64,000 bases of DNA from Aulostomus chinensis. Lineage: Eukaryota; Chordata; Actinopteri; Syngnathiformes; Aulostomidae. Below are positions 11,601 through 21,592 of this stretch, one piece after another. The notes beneath the pieces were generated by a model. It was not told the DNA's origin. It ran no database searches and worked only from the letters and a program-made list of their open reading frames with translations. How positions within the stretch are numbered: position 1 is the first letter of the stretch; every line of letters starts with the position of its first letter. A program made the position numbers and the translations under genes. The stretch covers positions 5,567,001-5,631,000 of the forward strand of contig JBBMOA010000015.1 in NCBI GenBank assembly GCA_037954235.1, in the 5' to 3' direction.

Positions 11601-14600
11601 GTAACAAAAAAAAAACCTTTTAGGATTTTTTTTTAACAAAAAAAAAAAACCTTTTAGGAATTTTTTGTTCACAAAAAAAAAACCTTTTAGGAATTTTTTG
11701 TTAGCAAATGATGTAACAGTCAGCTAGAAGGTCCTCCTGTGTGAGCCATGATCCGCCTGCTCGGGCGCCTTTCTGAGGGCTGCTAGTCAGTCGTGATGCG
11801 TGTTTTATGGTCGCCTCTTCTGACGGCTTCCACGTTGTGTCGCCCTCATATTGGAGGTGCTTCTGTCCAAGGCCAGATGATGACTAGATTTATTCTTCTT
11901 CAGTTGGAGCTGTTTCTGGATTTGGAAACACGGCACAGAACAGAAAGTTTTGTTGTGTTTCTGTTTTCATTGCTGCCTATTGTAGCATTGTTGAACTCTT
12001 TGTGAGACCTTCACGTGCTCGCCGGCACACATCCAGCGGCGTGTGGAACACAGGACGCTTGTTTATAAATAAACCCCGCATACAAGGCTGCGGCCTGAGG
12101 GGGTTTGAGCTGACGGGCTGCAGGGGGAGGCAAAGATGGACGCTCAAAGGTCTGAAGATGCTCGGAGCAGTGACGGGACGAGTGTGAGTCCCACTTGATG
12201 GTGGTGGTGAAGCAGGAATTGGGCATTTAGCTTTGTTGTGATTTAAACCAGAGCTGCGGTTGAAGGACGAGCAGTAACTATTGTGGAAAATGCCAGCGTG
12301 TGTGTTGTTGTAACCCAGCTGGTCAGCACCCTCGTGTCAAGTCAGATCACTAGGAGACATGAGAGTGAAACGAGTGTTTTTGGCAGCCATGTTTTGCTGC
12401 TGCATCTCCATCTCCAGACTCCTGCAGATGAGGTCTGTTGATGATCTGGGCGTTCATATTCCTGGTTCCTTTACTGCTTCCTTTGAGTGCCTGTTTTCAC
12501 TCTTTTAGATCACGAGTTTCAGTACGGGTGTTGGTTTAAAATCCTAATTTGAGTGGAATTCATTGCAGTCTTTTCTTCGTTTTCCTTCTCGTCATTTTAA
12601 CGATGGATCTTTTTGTTTTTTACAGCAAGAGGTGGAGAACTTCAAGAAGGTCCACTTGATCAGCCGTGAACAGTTTGACTGCCTGACCCCCGAACCCCCT
12701 GTCGACCCCAACCAGGAAGTCCCCCCAGGCCCTCCCCGTCCTCAACAGAGTAAGGACATGAACACAGATCTTCTATCGGATCTACTTAACAAATCTGTAT
12801 TTTTAAAAATAAAATACCAGCAGTTGAGAAAAAGCTGAGTGCGACCAGCTCTCGTTGGGCTGGCGACCCCCACTCACTTGCTCTCCTCGCCCCTCCTCAG
12901 TCCCCACCGATGCTTTGGCAAACAAACTCTTCGGTGCTCCTGAGCCCTCCTCGATAGCACGATCGCTCCCGACTACCGTGCCTGACTCCCCCAACTACCG
13001 CAGTGCCCGGACTCCCCGCACACCTCGCACCCCTCACCGGAAGGACCCCACCATGACGCCACGCTTCTACCCAGTCGTGAAGGAAAGTCGGCCTGTTGAC
13101 GCCAAGGTAAGATGACGCTGCTGGGGGCGACTTAAATGTGAAATCAAACTTATTTTGATGAAAGAGTCTGATTTTAATATTTATCAGGGTTAAACATCAC
13201 ACCACTAATCCAGTAGACACCCTGCCACCTTTTACAAACCTCAAATTTCCTCGTAACCTGTCAGACACCCAGGAAGAGGAAGACCCGACACAGCTCCAAC
13301 CCACCCATGGAGTGTCACGTTGGCTGGGTGATGGATTCCAGAGAGCATCGCTCCCGTACCGCCTCTGTTAGGTGAGACTCGCCGCACCCTCACTCATCAG
13401 GCTGCTGAAGTCCAGTGCTGGAGGGTGACCATAAACACCACGTATTACTGGGTGACTCCCCTCAACCAACAAGTGTAAAAATGAATTAACCTGTCTGGAC
13501 TTTGCAGCTCACAGTGTCTACTAAAAAATGACTCCTGACACATTGCAGCGTTCTGCACACCCAAGTACAAGCAGAGCTAAAATCCTACAACTTGTCGTGA
13601 AATACAGATTTGTGTGAAGTGTGTGACAGTTGAACCTGTTGAACCACCTGTCACAACAAAGTACTCTCCGCCTCAGTATTTGAGGCAAGTGGAGTGTAAC
13701 ACAAGAATGTTGAGCTGCTTAGCTTGCAACAAAATTAGAAATTCCCTTCTGCACTGTCATCAGGCTTCTCAGGAGATTTGTGACCACATGTCCGTCTCGT
13801 GTGTTTGGCAACTTTGGGGCTCGCCAAAAGGGATTTTTCACTTCTTTTCAGGTTTCATGCAAAGGTGAAACTGCTCAGCACATTACAGGCTGCGAGCGTT
13901 GGTTCCAGATTCCCAGTGAAGTTCTTAAAGAACTTTGTGGCAGCCCCTGTTGGAATGAGAAGGCTTAAGAGGCTCTCCAGTTAAAGTAGAAGGATGTGGT
14001 TTCACTGGATGTTTGCCCTCATCCTCCTCTCTTCCTCCCTCTCAGCTCGAACGCCAGCCCATCCGAGGGCACTCCCGCCTTGGGTAACATCGGCTGCACG
14101 CCGCAGTCCCTCCCCAAGTTCCAGCATCCATCCCACGAGCTGCTCAAGGAGAACGGCTTCACACAACACGTTTACCACAAGTACCGCCGGCGCTGCCTAA
14201 ACGGTACACACCTTCTCCTCTTATACTTTACCCAAATATGGATTTTTTTTTCTTCTCGTGACGACTGAACTTGTGTTTTAAATCTTATGCCCTCTCGACC
14301 AATCGCAGAGCGGAAGCGGCTAGGCATCGGCCAATCACAGGAGATGAACACTCTCTTCCGCTTCTGGTCATTTTTCCTGCGAGATCACTTCAACAGGAAG
14401 ATGTATGAGGAGTTCAGACAGCTGGTGGTGGAGGACGGTAAAGAAGGATACAGGTGATTTGGAGGGATCCTTGTTCATGGCTGCACAAAACATGCAGTAT
14501 CTCTGATGGATGCATCAGTGATATGTTAGATTTTCTAAGATGAGCGGTATGACAACACTATATATGTAGTTTTATATCTAAATGGTGTCCAAACCTCGTC

Positions 14601-15794
14601 TTTGCTGTGTTGCAGGTACGGTTTGGAGTGCCTCTTCAGGTACTACAGTTATGGTCTGGAGAAGAAGTTCAGGCCGGACATCTTCAAGGACTTCCAGGAG
14701 GAGACCATGAAAGACTACGAGGCTGGTGAGAGACCGGCGCTGTCCGTTAAATCACGCAGCGTCTCTGCTTGGAGGCGGAAACGAATGGTGATGCCGACTG
14801 CATCTTGTCAGCAGGATAAAACCACATACAGCCATGTTTGTTTTGTCTGTGTCTCGTTCACAGGACAACTTTATGGACTGGAGAAGTTCTGGGCCTTCCT
14901 CAAATACTCCAAAGCCAAGGCCTTAGAGATCGACCCCAAGCTGCAGGAGTACCTGAGCAAGTTCAAACGTCTCGAAGATTTTAGAATTGATGTAAGTACA
15001 ACATTCTTGGCGTGACAGAAACCAGATTTTCCCAGAAACTTTTGCAGGCTGAGAACTGCTACTGGTGCCAAGAACTGCGTGGGAATACACCAAAGTCAAC
15101 TAAAGTTCGGTTTTATTGAGCTCTGAATTGCTCTCTGCTTTATAAACATGTAATGCTAACAAAGCAGCTACTGTGCTAGCAGAGCATGAATGTAACCATG
15201 CGGCTTTACAGGAGAGGATGATGAAGAATAAATTGGTAAAGGAATAAAGAAACAAAAAACATGAGAAACATGAGCACACAGCACTGTGGAGCCACAGTCC
15301 CCAAAAAACCAAAACTGATGCCAGAGATTATTAATGAAGTCGTTTTTGATGTCATTCAAGCTCTCATTGACGGAACTATCAGATGGAACGAAGGCCTGAA
15401 TTAAAAGTTGCCTGTAGCTCAGCTCTGGTGCTTACATCTTCATATTTTGTTCTTTTATATGTGAGCATAGGAGGAAGTAGTCGGCCGGCGCTGGTCGTGC
15501 AGATACAAACTCAAACGAGTGTTTCCCTTCATGTGGCTGCCATCTAATCCTGTCCATGGCCTTTTCTGCTTCCAGCCACCAATGGAGGAGGGAGGCCGCA
15601 AAAGACACTCGTCCAGTGGAGACGGCCGTCGCCGACACCCTTCGCTGCCCTCCAGCCGGCCACACAGCCAGGCCGGCTCAGGTCTCAGCCTGGCCCCCGC
15701 CGCCCAGGGCCCTGCAGCTAAGGATGATGCCAAACCCACCAGCCAGAAAGCCCCCGCTGCTGACCTTGCACCAGATGCCAAAACACTGAAGTAA
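600..15794 (+). CDS. larp1: La-related protein 1 (LARP1), 17 coding exons, N-terminus outside window
   Basis: LARP1 is a cytoplasmic RNA-binding protein that binds the m7G cap and first cytidine of 5'TOP mRNAs and represses or stabilises them under mTORC1 control. Coding exons: 600-750, 2165-2299, 2519-2671, 6767-6929, 8379-8523, 8950-9118, 9390-9556, 10111-10200, 10559-10912, 12626-12749, 12901-13106, 13265-13371, 14046-14203, 14309-14453, 14616-14725, 14864-14991, 15576-15794 (stop TAA 15792-15794). The lengths sum to 2724 nt, an exact multiple of three, giving 907 visible residues; human LARP1 is about 1019-1096. Order of parts: acidic/basic region, RG repeats (about 128-146), La motif (about 190-275), linker, DM15 repeats (about 680-834), and a low-complexity tail. 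All junctions are GT-AG and phase-compatible. The least certain are the starts of exons 10111 and 10559. The identification rests on long near-identity to human LARP1 as I remember it. Confidence 0.97.
2914..3101 (+). repeat. Left terminal inverted repeat of the Tc1 element
   Basis: About 188 bp that align imperfectly, in reverse complement, with 4321-4503. They share the outer end, the block GATGAGAGGTCTGTAA, and the inner block around TTATTTGT.TAATGG. Small indels and substitutions show age. Confidence 0.85.
3284..4290 (+). pseudogene. Tc1-family transposase, frameshifted and nonsense-mutated
   Basis: The start ATG at 3284 has a strong context (CCACCATGG) and opens a 201-residue intact reading frame. 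It begins with a paired-like helix-turn-helix DNA-binding region (LSKDTRDKIVHLHKTGKS) and reaches the first catalytic Asp of the DDE domain in MWSDE (residues 146-150). The frame breaks by a one-base loss near 3872-3880. The reading continues in another frame (GTGRLMRIKERMNG, then HDNDPKHT with the second Asp). It shifts again near 4021-4024 and near 4100, and a TAG at 4141-4143 interrupts the C-terminal part. Family transposases are about 340 residues in one exon. This copy cannot make an active enzyme. Confidence 0.93.
4321..4503 (-). repeat. Right terminal inverted repeat of the Tc1 element
   Basis: This is the reverse-complement partner of 2914-3101. The outer end reads, on the minus strand, CAGTGCGGCAAAAAAGTATT. 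Mismatches to the left copy are spread along its length. Confidence 0.85.
4506..6766 (+). other. larp1: Remainder of larp1 intron after the Tc1 insertion
   Basis: This is 2.26 kb without a coding exon. It holds one box C/D snoRNA copy (5360-5439). A pyrimidine-rich stretch at 6558-6600 lies well before the acceptor CAG at 6764-6766. I recognise nothing else in it. Confidence 0.6.
5360..5439 (+). ncRNA. Box C/D snoRNA, copy A (28S rRNA methylation guide, SNORD111-like)
   Basis: Box C is GTGATGA at 5371-5377, box D' is CTGA at 5396-5399 and box D is CTGA at 5427-5430. A terminal stem pairs GTGC..AGA at 5360-5369 with TCT.GGCAC at 5431-5439. The guide just upstream of D' (5379-5395) is complementary over 13 nt to GAAGAGACATGAG, a segment of vertebrate 28S rRNA as I remember it. 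The D+5 rule predicts methylation of the G in GUGAAG. That corresponds, from memory, to human 28S G3923, the SNORD111 target. The target of the second guide before box D is unknown. It lies in a larp1 intron in the host's sense orientation, so it would be released by splicing and exonucleolytic trimming. Confidence 0.82.
6767..9118 (+). CDS. larp1: larp1 exons coding the La-motif module (3 exons)
   Basis: Exons 6767-6929 (phase 1 in, 2 out), 8379-8523 (2/0) and 8950-9118 (0/1). The first ends in LLKDYIKRQ, and the Ile codon that follows is split AT|C across the intron. The second carries EYYFSLDNLERDFFLRRKMD and GFLPIGLIASFHRVQALT, the diagnostic La-motif winged-helix core with its conserved Tyr/Phe residues for 3'-terminal RNA (oligo-A) binding. 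The third holds ALKDSKEVEV, EPEKWPLPG and TDFSQLINCPEFVPRQ; the last resembles the LARP1 PABP-interacting (PAM2-like) area. Each of the introns at 6930-8378 and 8524-8949 contains one snoRNA copy. Confidence 0.95.
7007..7089 (+). ncRNA. Box C/D snoRNA, copy B (28S rRNA methylation guide, SNORD111-like)
   Basis: Box C is GTGATGA at 7017-7023, D' is CTGA at 7042-7045 and D is CTGA at 7077-7080. The terminal stem pairs TGCT..AGA (7007-7015) with TCT.AGCA (7081-7088). The D' guide gives 12 nt of complementarity to 28S GAAGAGACATGA. The next base has changed relative to copy A (CTTCAT instead of CCTCAT), so it loses the 13th pair. It lies 78 bp after a larp1 exon, in sense orientation. Confidence 0.82.
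8676..8759 (+). ncRNA. Box C/D snoRNA, copy C (28S rRNA methylation guide, SNORD111-like)
   Basis: Box C is GTGATGA at 8687-8693, D' is CTGA at 8712-8715 and D is CTGA at 8747-8750. It has the best terminal stem of the three: ATGCTG at 8676-8681 pairs perfectly with CAGCAT at 8754-8759, and AGA/TCT next to the boxes also pair. The D' guide matches copy B (12 nt to 28S). It sits in a 426-bp larp1 intron, ending 190 bp before the acceptor of exon 8950. Confidence 0.84.
9390..13371 (+). CDS. larp1: larp1 exons coding the central linker (6 exons)
   Basis: Exons 9390-9556, 10111-10200, 10559-10912, 12626-12749, 12901-13106 and 13265-13371. Recognisable LARP1 blocks are LPKGLSASLPDLDSE, EVKKRPRPSPARPK, EELDFMFDEEMEQMDG, VNKILIVTQTP, RAKLTSELAKVINDGLFYYE, SREQFDCLTPEPPVDPNQ, PTDALANKLFGAPEPS, TPRTPRTP, and RKRKTRHSSNPP. 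The linker is where mTOR/AKT-type Ser/Thr phosphorylation occurs in the human protein. Exon 10111-10200 (30 residues, Gln/Ser/Pro-rich) does not match human LARP1 well and is supported mainly by splice sites and phase. Exon 10559 could instead begin at 10586. Confidence 0.88.
10913..12625 (+). other. larp1: larp1 intron, 1.7 kb
   Basis: No coding exon is seen. The intron holds a small A/T tandem repeat at about 11603-11704 and a moderately CpG-rich stretch around 12000-12190. Its acceptor, TTTTTTACAG, ends at 12625. Confidence 0.55.
11603..11704 (+). repeat. Three-copy tandem repeat, about 34-bp unit
   Basis: The unit is an A-run, then CCTTTTAGGA, then a T-run. It occurs three times, starting near 11603, 11637 and 11671. 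The flanking A- and T-runs make each unit a weak hairpin. Confidence 0.85.
14046..14991 (+). CDS. larp1: larp1 exons coding the DM15 cap-binding region (4 exons)
   Basis: Exons 14046-14203, 14309-14453, 14616-14725 and 14864-14991 encode residues about 655-835 of the visible protein. The three DM15 helical hairpins begin with FQHPSHELLKENGF (A), MNTLFRFWSFFLRDHFN and YGLECLFRYYSYGLEKKF (B), and DIFKDFQEETMKDYEAG then LYGLEKFWAFLKYS (C). The residues that in human LARP1 stack on the m7G cap and hold the +1 cytidine (Arg and Phe of RFWSFFLR, the Tyr of RYYSYGLE, and the Tyr of LKYSKAK) are all present, so the TOP-binding function should be intact. The exons are separated by short introns (105-162 bp). 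Confidence 0.96.
15576..15794 (+). CDS. larp1: larp1 terminal coding exon
   Basis: The acceptor is TTCCAG at 15570-15575. The exon starts PPMEEGGRKRHSS, matching the human start of the last exon (PPMGEEG..KRHS). It then has a low-complexity Ser/Pro/Ala/Arg tail and ends in KTLK followed by TAA, close to the human ending. The tail sequence is poorly conserved. Confidence 0.92.
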   Translation, partial: PPMEEGGRKRHSSSGDGRRRHPSLPSSRPHSQAGSGLSLAPAAQGPAAKDDAKPTSQKAPAADLAPDAKTLK

Positions 15795-17208
15795 CTCCAG
15801 GAACACGCCAGCCCACACAGATCAAACATGTCAGCAAGTCGCCGGTTCTCTCTGCGCCACATGAGGGGGGAGGAGGGGGGAGCATCCCACCCTTCAGTCA
15901 AGCATGAGAATACTTTTTTCTACAAGAGCTTCATTTGGGAAATCAGGGGGAAAATAACCAAAATGGCATGGTTGATTAATTTGTTTCACATTTTGGAGAA
16001 AATCTGCATTTTTCTTTTGTCTTAATGAGGCAAGCACTGGATGAGGTGTCAAACACGTTCTTTTTCTCTCTTTACAAACCATTGCCAGTCCACTGGGTGG
16101 ATGATTCTACTGGTTATTTTTACTATCCTGGATTTTTTTTTTTTTTTTTGGCCCCCCCATCCCCTCCCCCGTCACTGGGACCCGTCTGTGAGCGTCACTG
16201 TCCTGCTGGCTGAAAGGTATTTGATTCCTCGCCCAGATCTCAGATATCTGATTATTATTTCTTCGTCATATTGTGACATTGAAGACATGGAAATAATTTG
16301 ACGGAGCATCTGAACGCCCTGCTGGCAGCCCGCTGGAGGGTGTGCCGACATCCGACCGGACCAAAGTGGTTTGAACCGAGCGACTGACCCTTCCATCCGC
16401 AGGGCCCCGCGTGCTTTCAGTGAAGGGGCTAAAAATGACAGATATTTGATTTCCTTTATGGCTGTACATGGAGGGGGAAGATACTAAAGAACCAAATGAT
16501 TGAAAGAGCAAAAAAGACTCCGCCCCCTCAGTATGGACTCATCGTTGAAAGTTGCCTTATTTTAATGGTTTTACTGCTTCTAACTTGTGCCCGCCAGCGT
16601 ATAGTCAATTCTACCGCATTGAAGTCCCCTTGTATTTCCAGCAGAGGCCACTAGGCGGTGCTGCGTCTGCCAAACTGTTCTCCATCCCCCTCACTCTCCT
16701 CTCGCCTTCTCTGAGCTGTCTTCCAAGTGACATCTGGTCTGTTACAAGTCCTGCGATTCCTCCCTGTTTGTTTCAAGCCGTGACTTTCTGTGCTGAAACA
16801 CTCGGAAATTTGTCTTTGTCATTCAACACTTCCATCGGGTCACAGAACCGGGATCGGAGGGGTCTCAGCCCTCCTCTGTGGTCCCCCTGTGGGTGCTTCC
16901 TGACTCTTTTTGTCCCACTCAGCCTCCCTGTCTAATGAGCTGCATCCATCCATCCATCAGTGACGCTGCAGGACTGGAATCATCAATCTGGATTACTTGA
17001 AGAACCGATGGTTACTTCTTTCGCGGGTGCTCTGGGTGGAGCGGCGGGATCGACCAGGCTCCGACACTCACTAACCGGCTTTGCTGTCTAAACGCAAGTT
17101 TGCTCTGCTGGGCCGCCGCTCAGCAGGGCCAATCGGGCCTCAGCTGCTCGCCACCTCTTCCTGTTTTACATACAGGAGATACACACATCGGCACGGTCTG
17201 GTGCAGAA

Positions 17209-17285
17209 ACACACACACACACACAGAGGTACTGATGTAGCAGCAAGCTGAAGAAAACACACACATACACACACACACACACACA
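17209..17285. repeat. Two CA microsatellites
   Basis: (AC)n tracts at about 17209-17225 and 17256-17285, separated by 30 bp. Confidence 0.9.
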
Positions 17286-18457
17286 GCTCAATGTCTTGCC
17301 TCGTTGATGAAATGAATTGCGTCGTGTGTTCAGTCACGCTTGCTCCAGTCAGCTGAACGTGGATAATCGAATCTCAACGATATCAAAGAGAAGATTTCTT
17401 TTTCCTCCATAAATGTAAATGTGAATTTGACAGATGAAGAGAAATAATTACAGCTCCCTGCTCCTCTTGTATAGTACAGATTATATATTTGCCTTACATG
17501 TGTACGTACCTTTTTTTTTAAAAAAATGGTCTCATGATTATCTTATTATGCTTCTTAATTTTAATTTGCAGTGTTTCTAGCATTGTTAGAATGATGGAGG
17601 TTTTTTTTGTTTGTCAGGCCTTCAAAATATCTGCGGATTTAAGAAATGGGAACTTGGTTCACATGGCAAAAGGGAAAGTTGACATCAGGGAGTCGACGGG
17701 AAGTGACTGCAAAAACAAAATCTCTTGTCTAATATTTCATGTTGAAATCGCAGTCAATAGGATCTTTTTTTTTTTTGCAAACTTTTACTAAAGAAGGATT
17801 AGCTTCTCCAACAACAAATTAATCATTTTCAAGCCTCCAGCTTTTATTTAGACAGCAAAGCATTGATAGGAAAACTTAAAAAAAAAAAAGATAATTAATT
17901 TTGGAGTTTGAATTGCACAAGAAGTTCATAAAAAGTCTTAATGCGTACATGGATGCTCAGTTACCTGTTTTTCATTCATCGTATTTGTTGCAAAGTTGTA
18001 GCTTCGGAGTGGCGAGCTACTCAACTGTCATGCTTGAAACGTTGTAAAGGATCTAGAGTTTTGATTCAGGCTCCGTCGAGCACCTGTGCCTGCTTTACTT
18101 TAAAGCCTCAATTCTTTTCCCATAATAATCCGTTTCTTAGTGTTCCAGCAGGTGAATGCCATGTTTTCAATGTCTGCTTTTGCCCCCCCCACCCCCTCCC
18201 CCCAAGTTTCTCACTTAAAATCCAGAATTGTTGGAGAGAGAAAAAAAAAAAAGTAAAGCAAAGCTGGACTCCTTTTTGTTCCTTAATGTCTTCTTGGTTG
18301 ATCTTCAGGGAGATTTGGATCCATTTTTAGAGGCTTCAAAGTGTTTACTGGAGGTTTAAAGACTACAAATAAAAAATAATAGACAAGGAGAAACTCCACG
18401 CTTTTTCCTAAAAAAAAAACAACAAAAAAAAACAGTGAACGCTTTCTTGCGTGAGCT

Positions 18458-18458
<1 letters not shown>

Positions 18459-18501
<43 letters not shown>
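18459..18501. repeat. (GT)n microsatellite
   Basis: Uninterrupted GT dinucleotides, about 21 units, within the presumed larp1 3'UTR. Confidence 0.95.
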
Positions 18502-18503
<2 letters not shown>

Positions 18504-18749
18504 GCTTCAGACATGGCAGGCAGCCACTAGGGGGCCTTCTTCCTGGGGACAGTCCTATAATTCCTCCCTCTAATGTGATCACCACCTGTCACCGGACTCT
18601 TTGAGGATTTCAGGTGTTGTGGGAGTTTTCAGCCTTCTCTATCAGCATCAAACTGCTGCTAGTTGTCCAAACAAACTCAACGGGGAGCCGAAACCCTCTG
18701 ATTGTCAGTTCTACTTGGACCTGGCAAGATGGCCGAACACTGAATGATT

Positions 18750-18789
18750 GGGGGGGGGGAGAGGAGAGGAGAGGAGAGGCGAGGCGAGC
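18750..18789. repeat. G-run followed by GGAGA array
   Basis: A run of about ten G followed by GAGAG/GGCGA pentamers on the + strand. It is purine-only, apart from two C near its end. Confidence 0.85.
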
Positions 18790-19185
18790 AAGCAGAGGAG
18801 GAGAAGAAAAATTCAGAAAGAACCCAACGAGGGGTTTTGTGATGTGGCTCAGAGGAATATGGCTGGTTATGATGTCTGGAGACTGAAAAGAAGGACATTT
18901 CATAAAGCCATATGAATACAAAACAACTGTACATGAACCGTTACAATAGTTCATTACATTACAATATCTTAGGCTTGTCATGAGGAAAAAAAACGTGAAA
19001 ATGACTAAAAAAGGAACAAAAAAATATATAAAATGGAAAAATGTAAAATACTTGAATGAGATCTTGTATTATAACATTTAATATTCATTATCTGCTTTGT
19101 AGGCTGATGTGATTCGCTATTAGTGTTATTTGTAATTTGTAGTAATTATGCTTTTCCTTAATAAAGAAAAAAAACACAAAACGGA

Positions 19186-19880
19186 CAAAAAAACCTCAAA
19201 CATCGACTGTGGAGTGTTTATTTGTGAGTGTGTCTGTGTGTGTGTTCAACTGAATAATGCAAGTATTTCAATATTTAAGAAGAGAAGCTGTTTATTTATT
19301 GAATTAAACATTTTTCCAGCAGTCATTATACTTTTGTACAGGTCACATTCAACAGTGTTTCCGCTCTAAAAGTGCCATGGAAATTTAAAGTGCTCCTGTG
19401 TTTTCTCTCTCTGGTGTAGACGACCAATCACGTGAAGGCATCGGAAGAGTCTCGACCGGAGGCGCCGCGCCGGTAACGCCGCAATCGACCGCCAATCGGC
19501 ACGACTGACTTTGTCTCAAAGATTGTCGGAGACGTTTCCAGCTTCCAGAAATTCTTCTGACTGCTGTGACACCAAACTGAATCAAACCTCAGGAGGGTCA
19601 GGACTTACAAACACTAAATGTTTCAGTGTGAGTAATAACACGGTGATAAACCCTCGGGCACGACTGGATGTGCAGCAGACTGTCGCACCAAGTTATGCTC
19701 TCAATTAAGGCCGTGCAATTTACCACAACACGGCCCGGTGCGATCCCGCATCCAGGGAAGGTGAGATATTTGTGAAAGGTTAACAAAACGGCTGTTAAAG
19801 CTTTCACATCGAATATTCTGGTGCTACAGAGACGTCCTGTCCACACGTCGTCTTCCACACGCGTGACAAAATTCACACAG
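19186..19880. other. Gap between convergent larp1 and faxdc2
   Basis: No gene is seen. A short CpG-rich stretch at 19420-19505 carries CACGTG (E-box) and two CCAAT sequences, unusual between two gene 3' ends. The flanks are otherwise AT-rich. Confidence 0.5.
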
Positions 19881-20799
19881 TTGTAATGTCAATGGTTTAT
19901 TTCTCTGTAAAAATGAGAATTATGTAAAAAAAAAAAAAAAAAAAATTACATATGAATATTCCCTCTGAATAACCGCAGTGCGATTCAAAATCATGCAGCT
20001 CTGTTCATCATCCATAAACAGGGATGTGATCAGGAGGTCTGGGTAGTGCGTCAGTTGCTTCAATATTCAGGGACTAAATGGAAAGATTTATCAGTCGATA
20101 AGTTGTGAATCTGCTTTGAATAGGAAAATGACAACATCCGCATCGAGAGTTGAGTTGAGCCGCGTTCTGCTACACTGCTTCACGAGTGTGAAAAACCTCA
20201 AATAGCTGAAAAAACAGCAAATATTTGTTCTGTGTCACATTCATTTTGTTAACGTGGATTTGAATCCGTATTGAAACGTCCACCAACTGCCAGTGAGTAG
20301 GACAGAATGACAAAATAATGAGCCGAATACAAACGTCTCCACAGCGTCCCGGAGCCCAGATGGTCCACTGTGCCGCGCGGGGACCGCTGATCCGGTCCAG
20401 GCTGACGGCCGCAGCGTCGTCACAGTGAAATGATGCAGGTGTGTGGAGATGTGAGTGTGTGACATGTGGTTCCCACCTCTGAATTCCATTTCCGGTCATC
20501 GGAACACCTCAACAACTCTGCGTTTCTTTTCTACCTAACGTCAAACTCTCACTCAACACCGCTTTCACGCTTTGATTCACACACTCGCAAGCGAAGGACA
20601 TCATGGCACGTCAAAGCGCCGAAATGGAGGCTGAACTTATAAAACTGCATCAAAAGTGTGGATCTGGTAAAGTGCAACAAACTGATTTTCTATTGGGATT
20701 AGTCAACAACTGTTTAACAGGTTCTCTTGAATTACATCATGGAGATCGGCCGCGTCTCCTCCTCACGTGATCCCAAACCTGTCGAGGCGTCAGGGGTCA
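19881..20799 (-). other. faxdc2: Probable faxdc2 3'UTR
   Basis: The sequence after the faxdc2 stop (minus strand) runs to a minus-strand AATAAA (plus-strand TTTATT) at 19896-19901. A CpG-rich block at 20330-20420 and an A-run at 19925-19944 lie in or near it. The exact end cannot be fixed from sequence. Confidence 0.5.
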
Positions 20800-21592
20800 T
20801 CACTGGCTCTTCTTGGGTGAGTCGGGGATGCTCTCGTTCAGCGGGGTCAGGCTGGTCAGGAGGGTGTGGCGTTCATACTGTTTGGTCTGTCTGAATTTGG
20901 TGTCTGTGCCGTGAAGCCTGTCCAGCACGCCGAAGACCCCGAAGCACTGGTTGAACCTGGAACCAGGAGGGACAAGTTCAGATGACCCACGAGTACAAGA
21001 CGGCTTCATAGAGACCACCTGAAACAACCAAACTCAGCCCCTCCCGAATTGTTTAATGTTCGAGACGTTCTGAGGTGAGCTAACAAGTCTGAGGTACTTC
21101 AGACCTCCACTACAGATCCAAGTATTGAGTAGGAACCAACACCTGGACTTAGAAGGACGAACGAGGACCCGGGAGTCCTGTTTCAGGTGCTCGCTCTCTC
21201 TCAAGAGAGACCTGCCGACTCACCTGAGGTGGTGAAAGTCGTGGAATTCGGGGGAGGGCAGGAAGGGGAGGTGGTACCCACAGTGGGAGATGGTGGTGCT
21301 GACCAGAGCCACACAGTACCACATGGAGGTGGTGGTCAGGTGGGAGCCCAGCAGCACCGGCCCCAGCGCTACAGGCAGCATGTTGGAGATCTAACGGCGA
21401 AGGAGATGAAGAAGAAACGTTTTAAAGACGAGTGAGACTCCATTAGAAGAACCGCATGACACTCCTCTTTTGAGAGGTTCCCTCACCATGTGTTCCAGCG
21501 GATGAGCGTAGATGGACACCACTCCGATGGGAGCGGTCCACTCGTGGTGCTGTTTGTGGAATCTTTTATAGAAGCGAGGATGATGGAACAGC
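20800..21592 (-). CDS. faxdc2: faxdc2 exons coding the catalytic histidine boxes and C-terminus (3 exons)
   Basis: Exon 21592-21487 starts LFHHPRFYK and contains HKQHHEWTAPIG and YAHPLEHM. Exon 21390-21224 holds a membrane segment (SNMLPVALGPVLLGS), then TTISHCGYHLPF and PEFHDFHHL. Exon 20956-20800 has FNQCFGVFGVLDRLHGTD, a C-terminal block typical of the family, and ends in ESIPDSPKKSQ. The HXXXHH, HXXHH and final HXXHH spacing is that of membrane hydroxylases. Confidence 0.95.

Larger units (their letters stand above)
15795..19185 (+). other. larp1: Probable larp1 3'UTR
   Basis: This is about 3.4 kb of non-coding sequence after the stop. Candidate polyadenylation signals are AATAAA at 18367-18372 and AATAAA at 19160-19165. 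The latter follows an A/T-rich tract and is my preferred end. A 3'UTR of about 3 kb agrees with what I recall for mammalian LARP1. It contains CA/GT microsatellites at 17209-17225, 17256-17285 and 18459-18501 and a GGAGA array at 18750-18789. Confidence 0.6.

Noticed and set aside
15455..15901. 148-codon open frame on the minus strand
   Set aside because: It overlaps the last larp1 coding exon in antisense; GC-rich coding sequence often gives such shadows.
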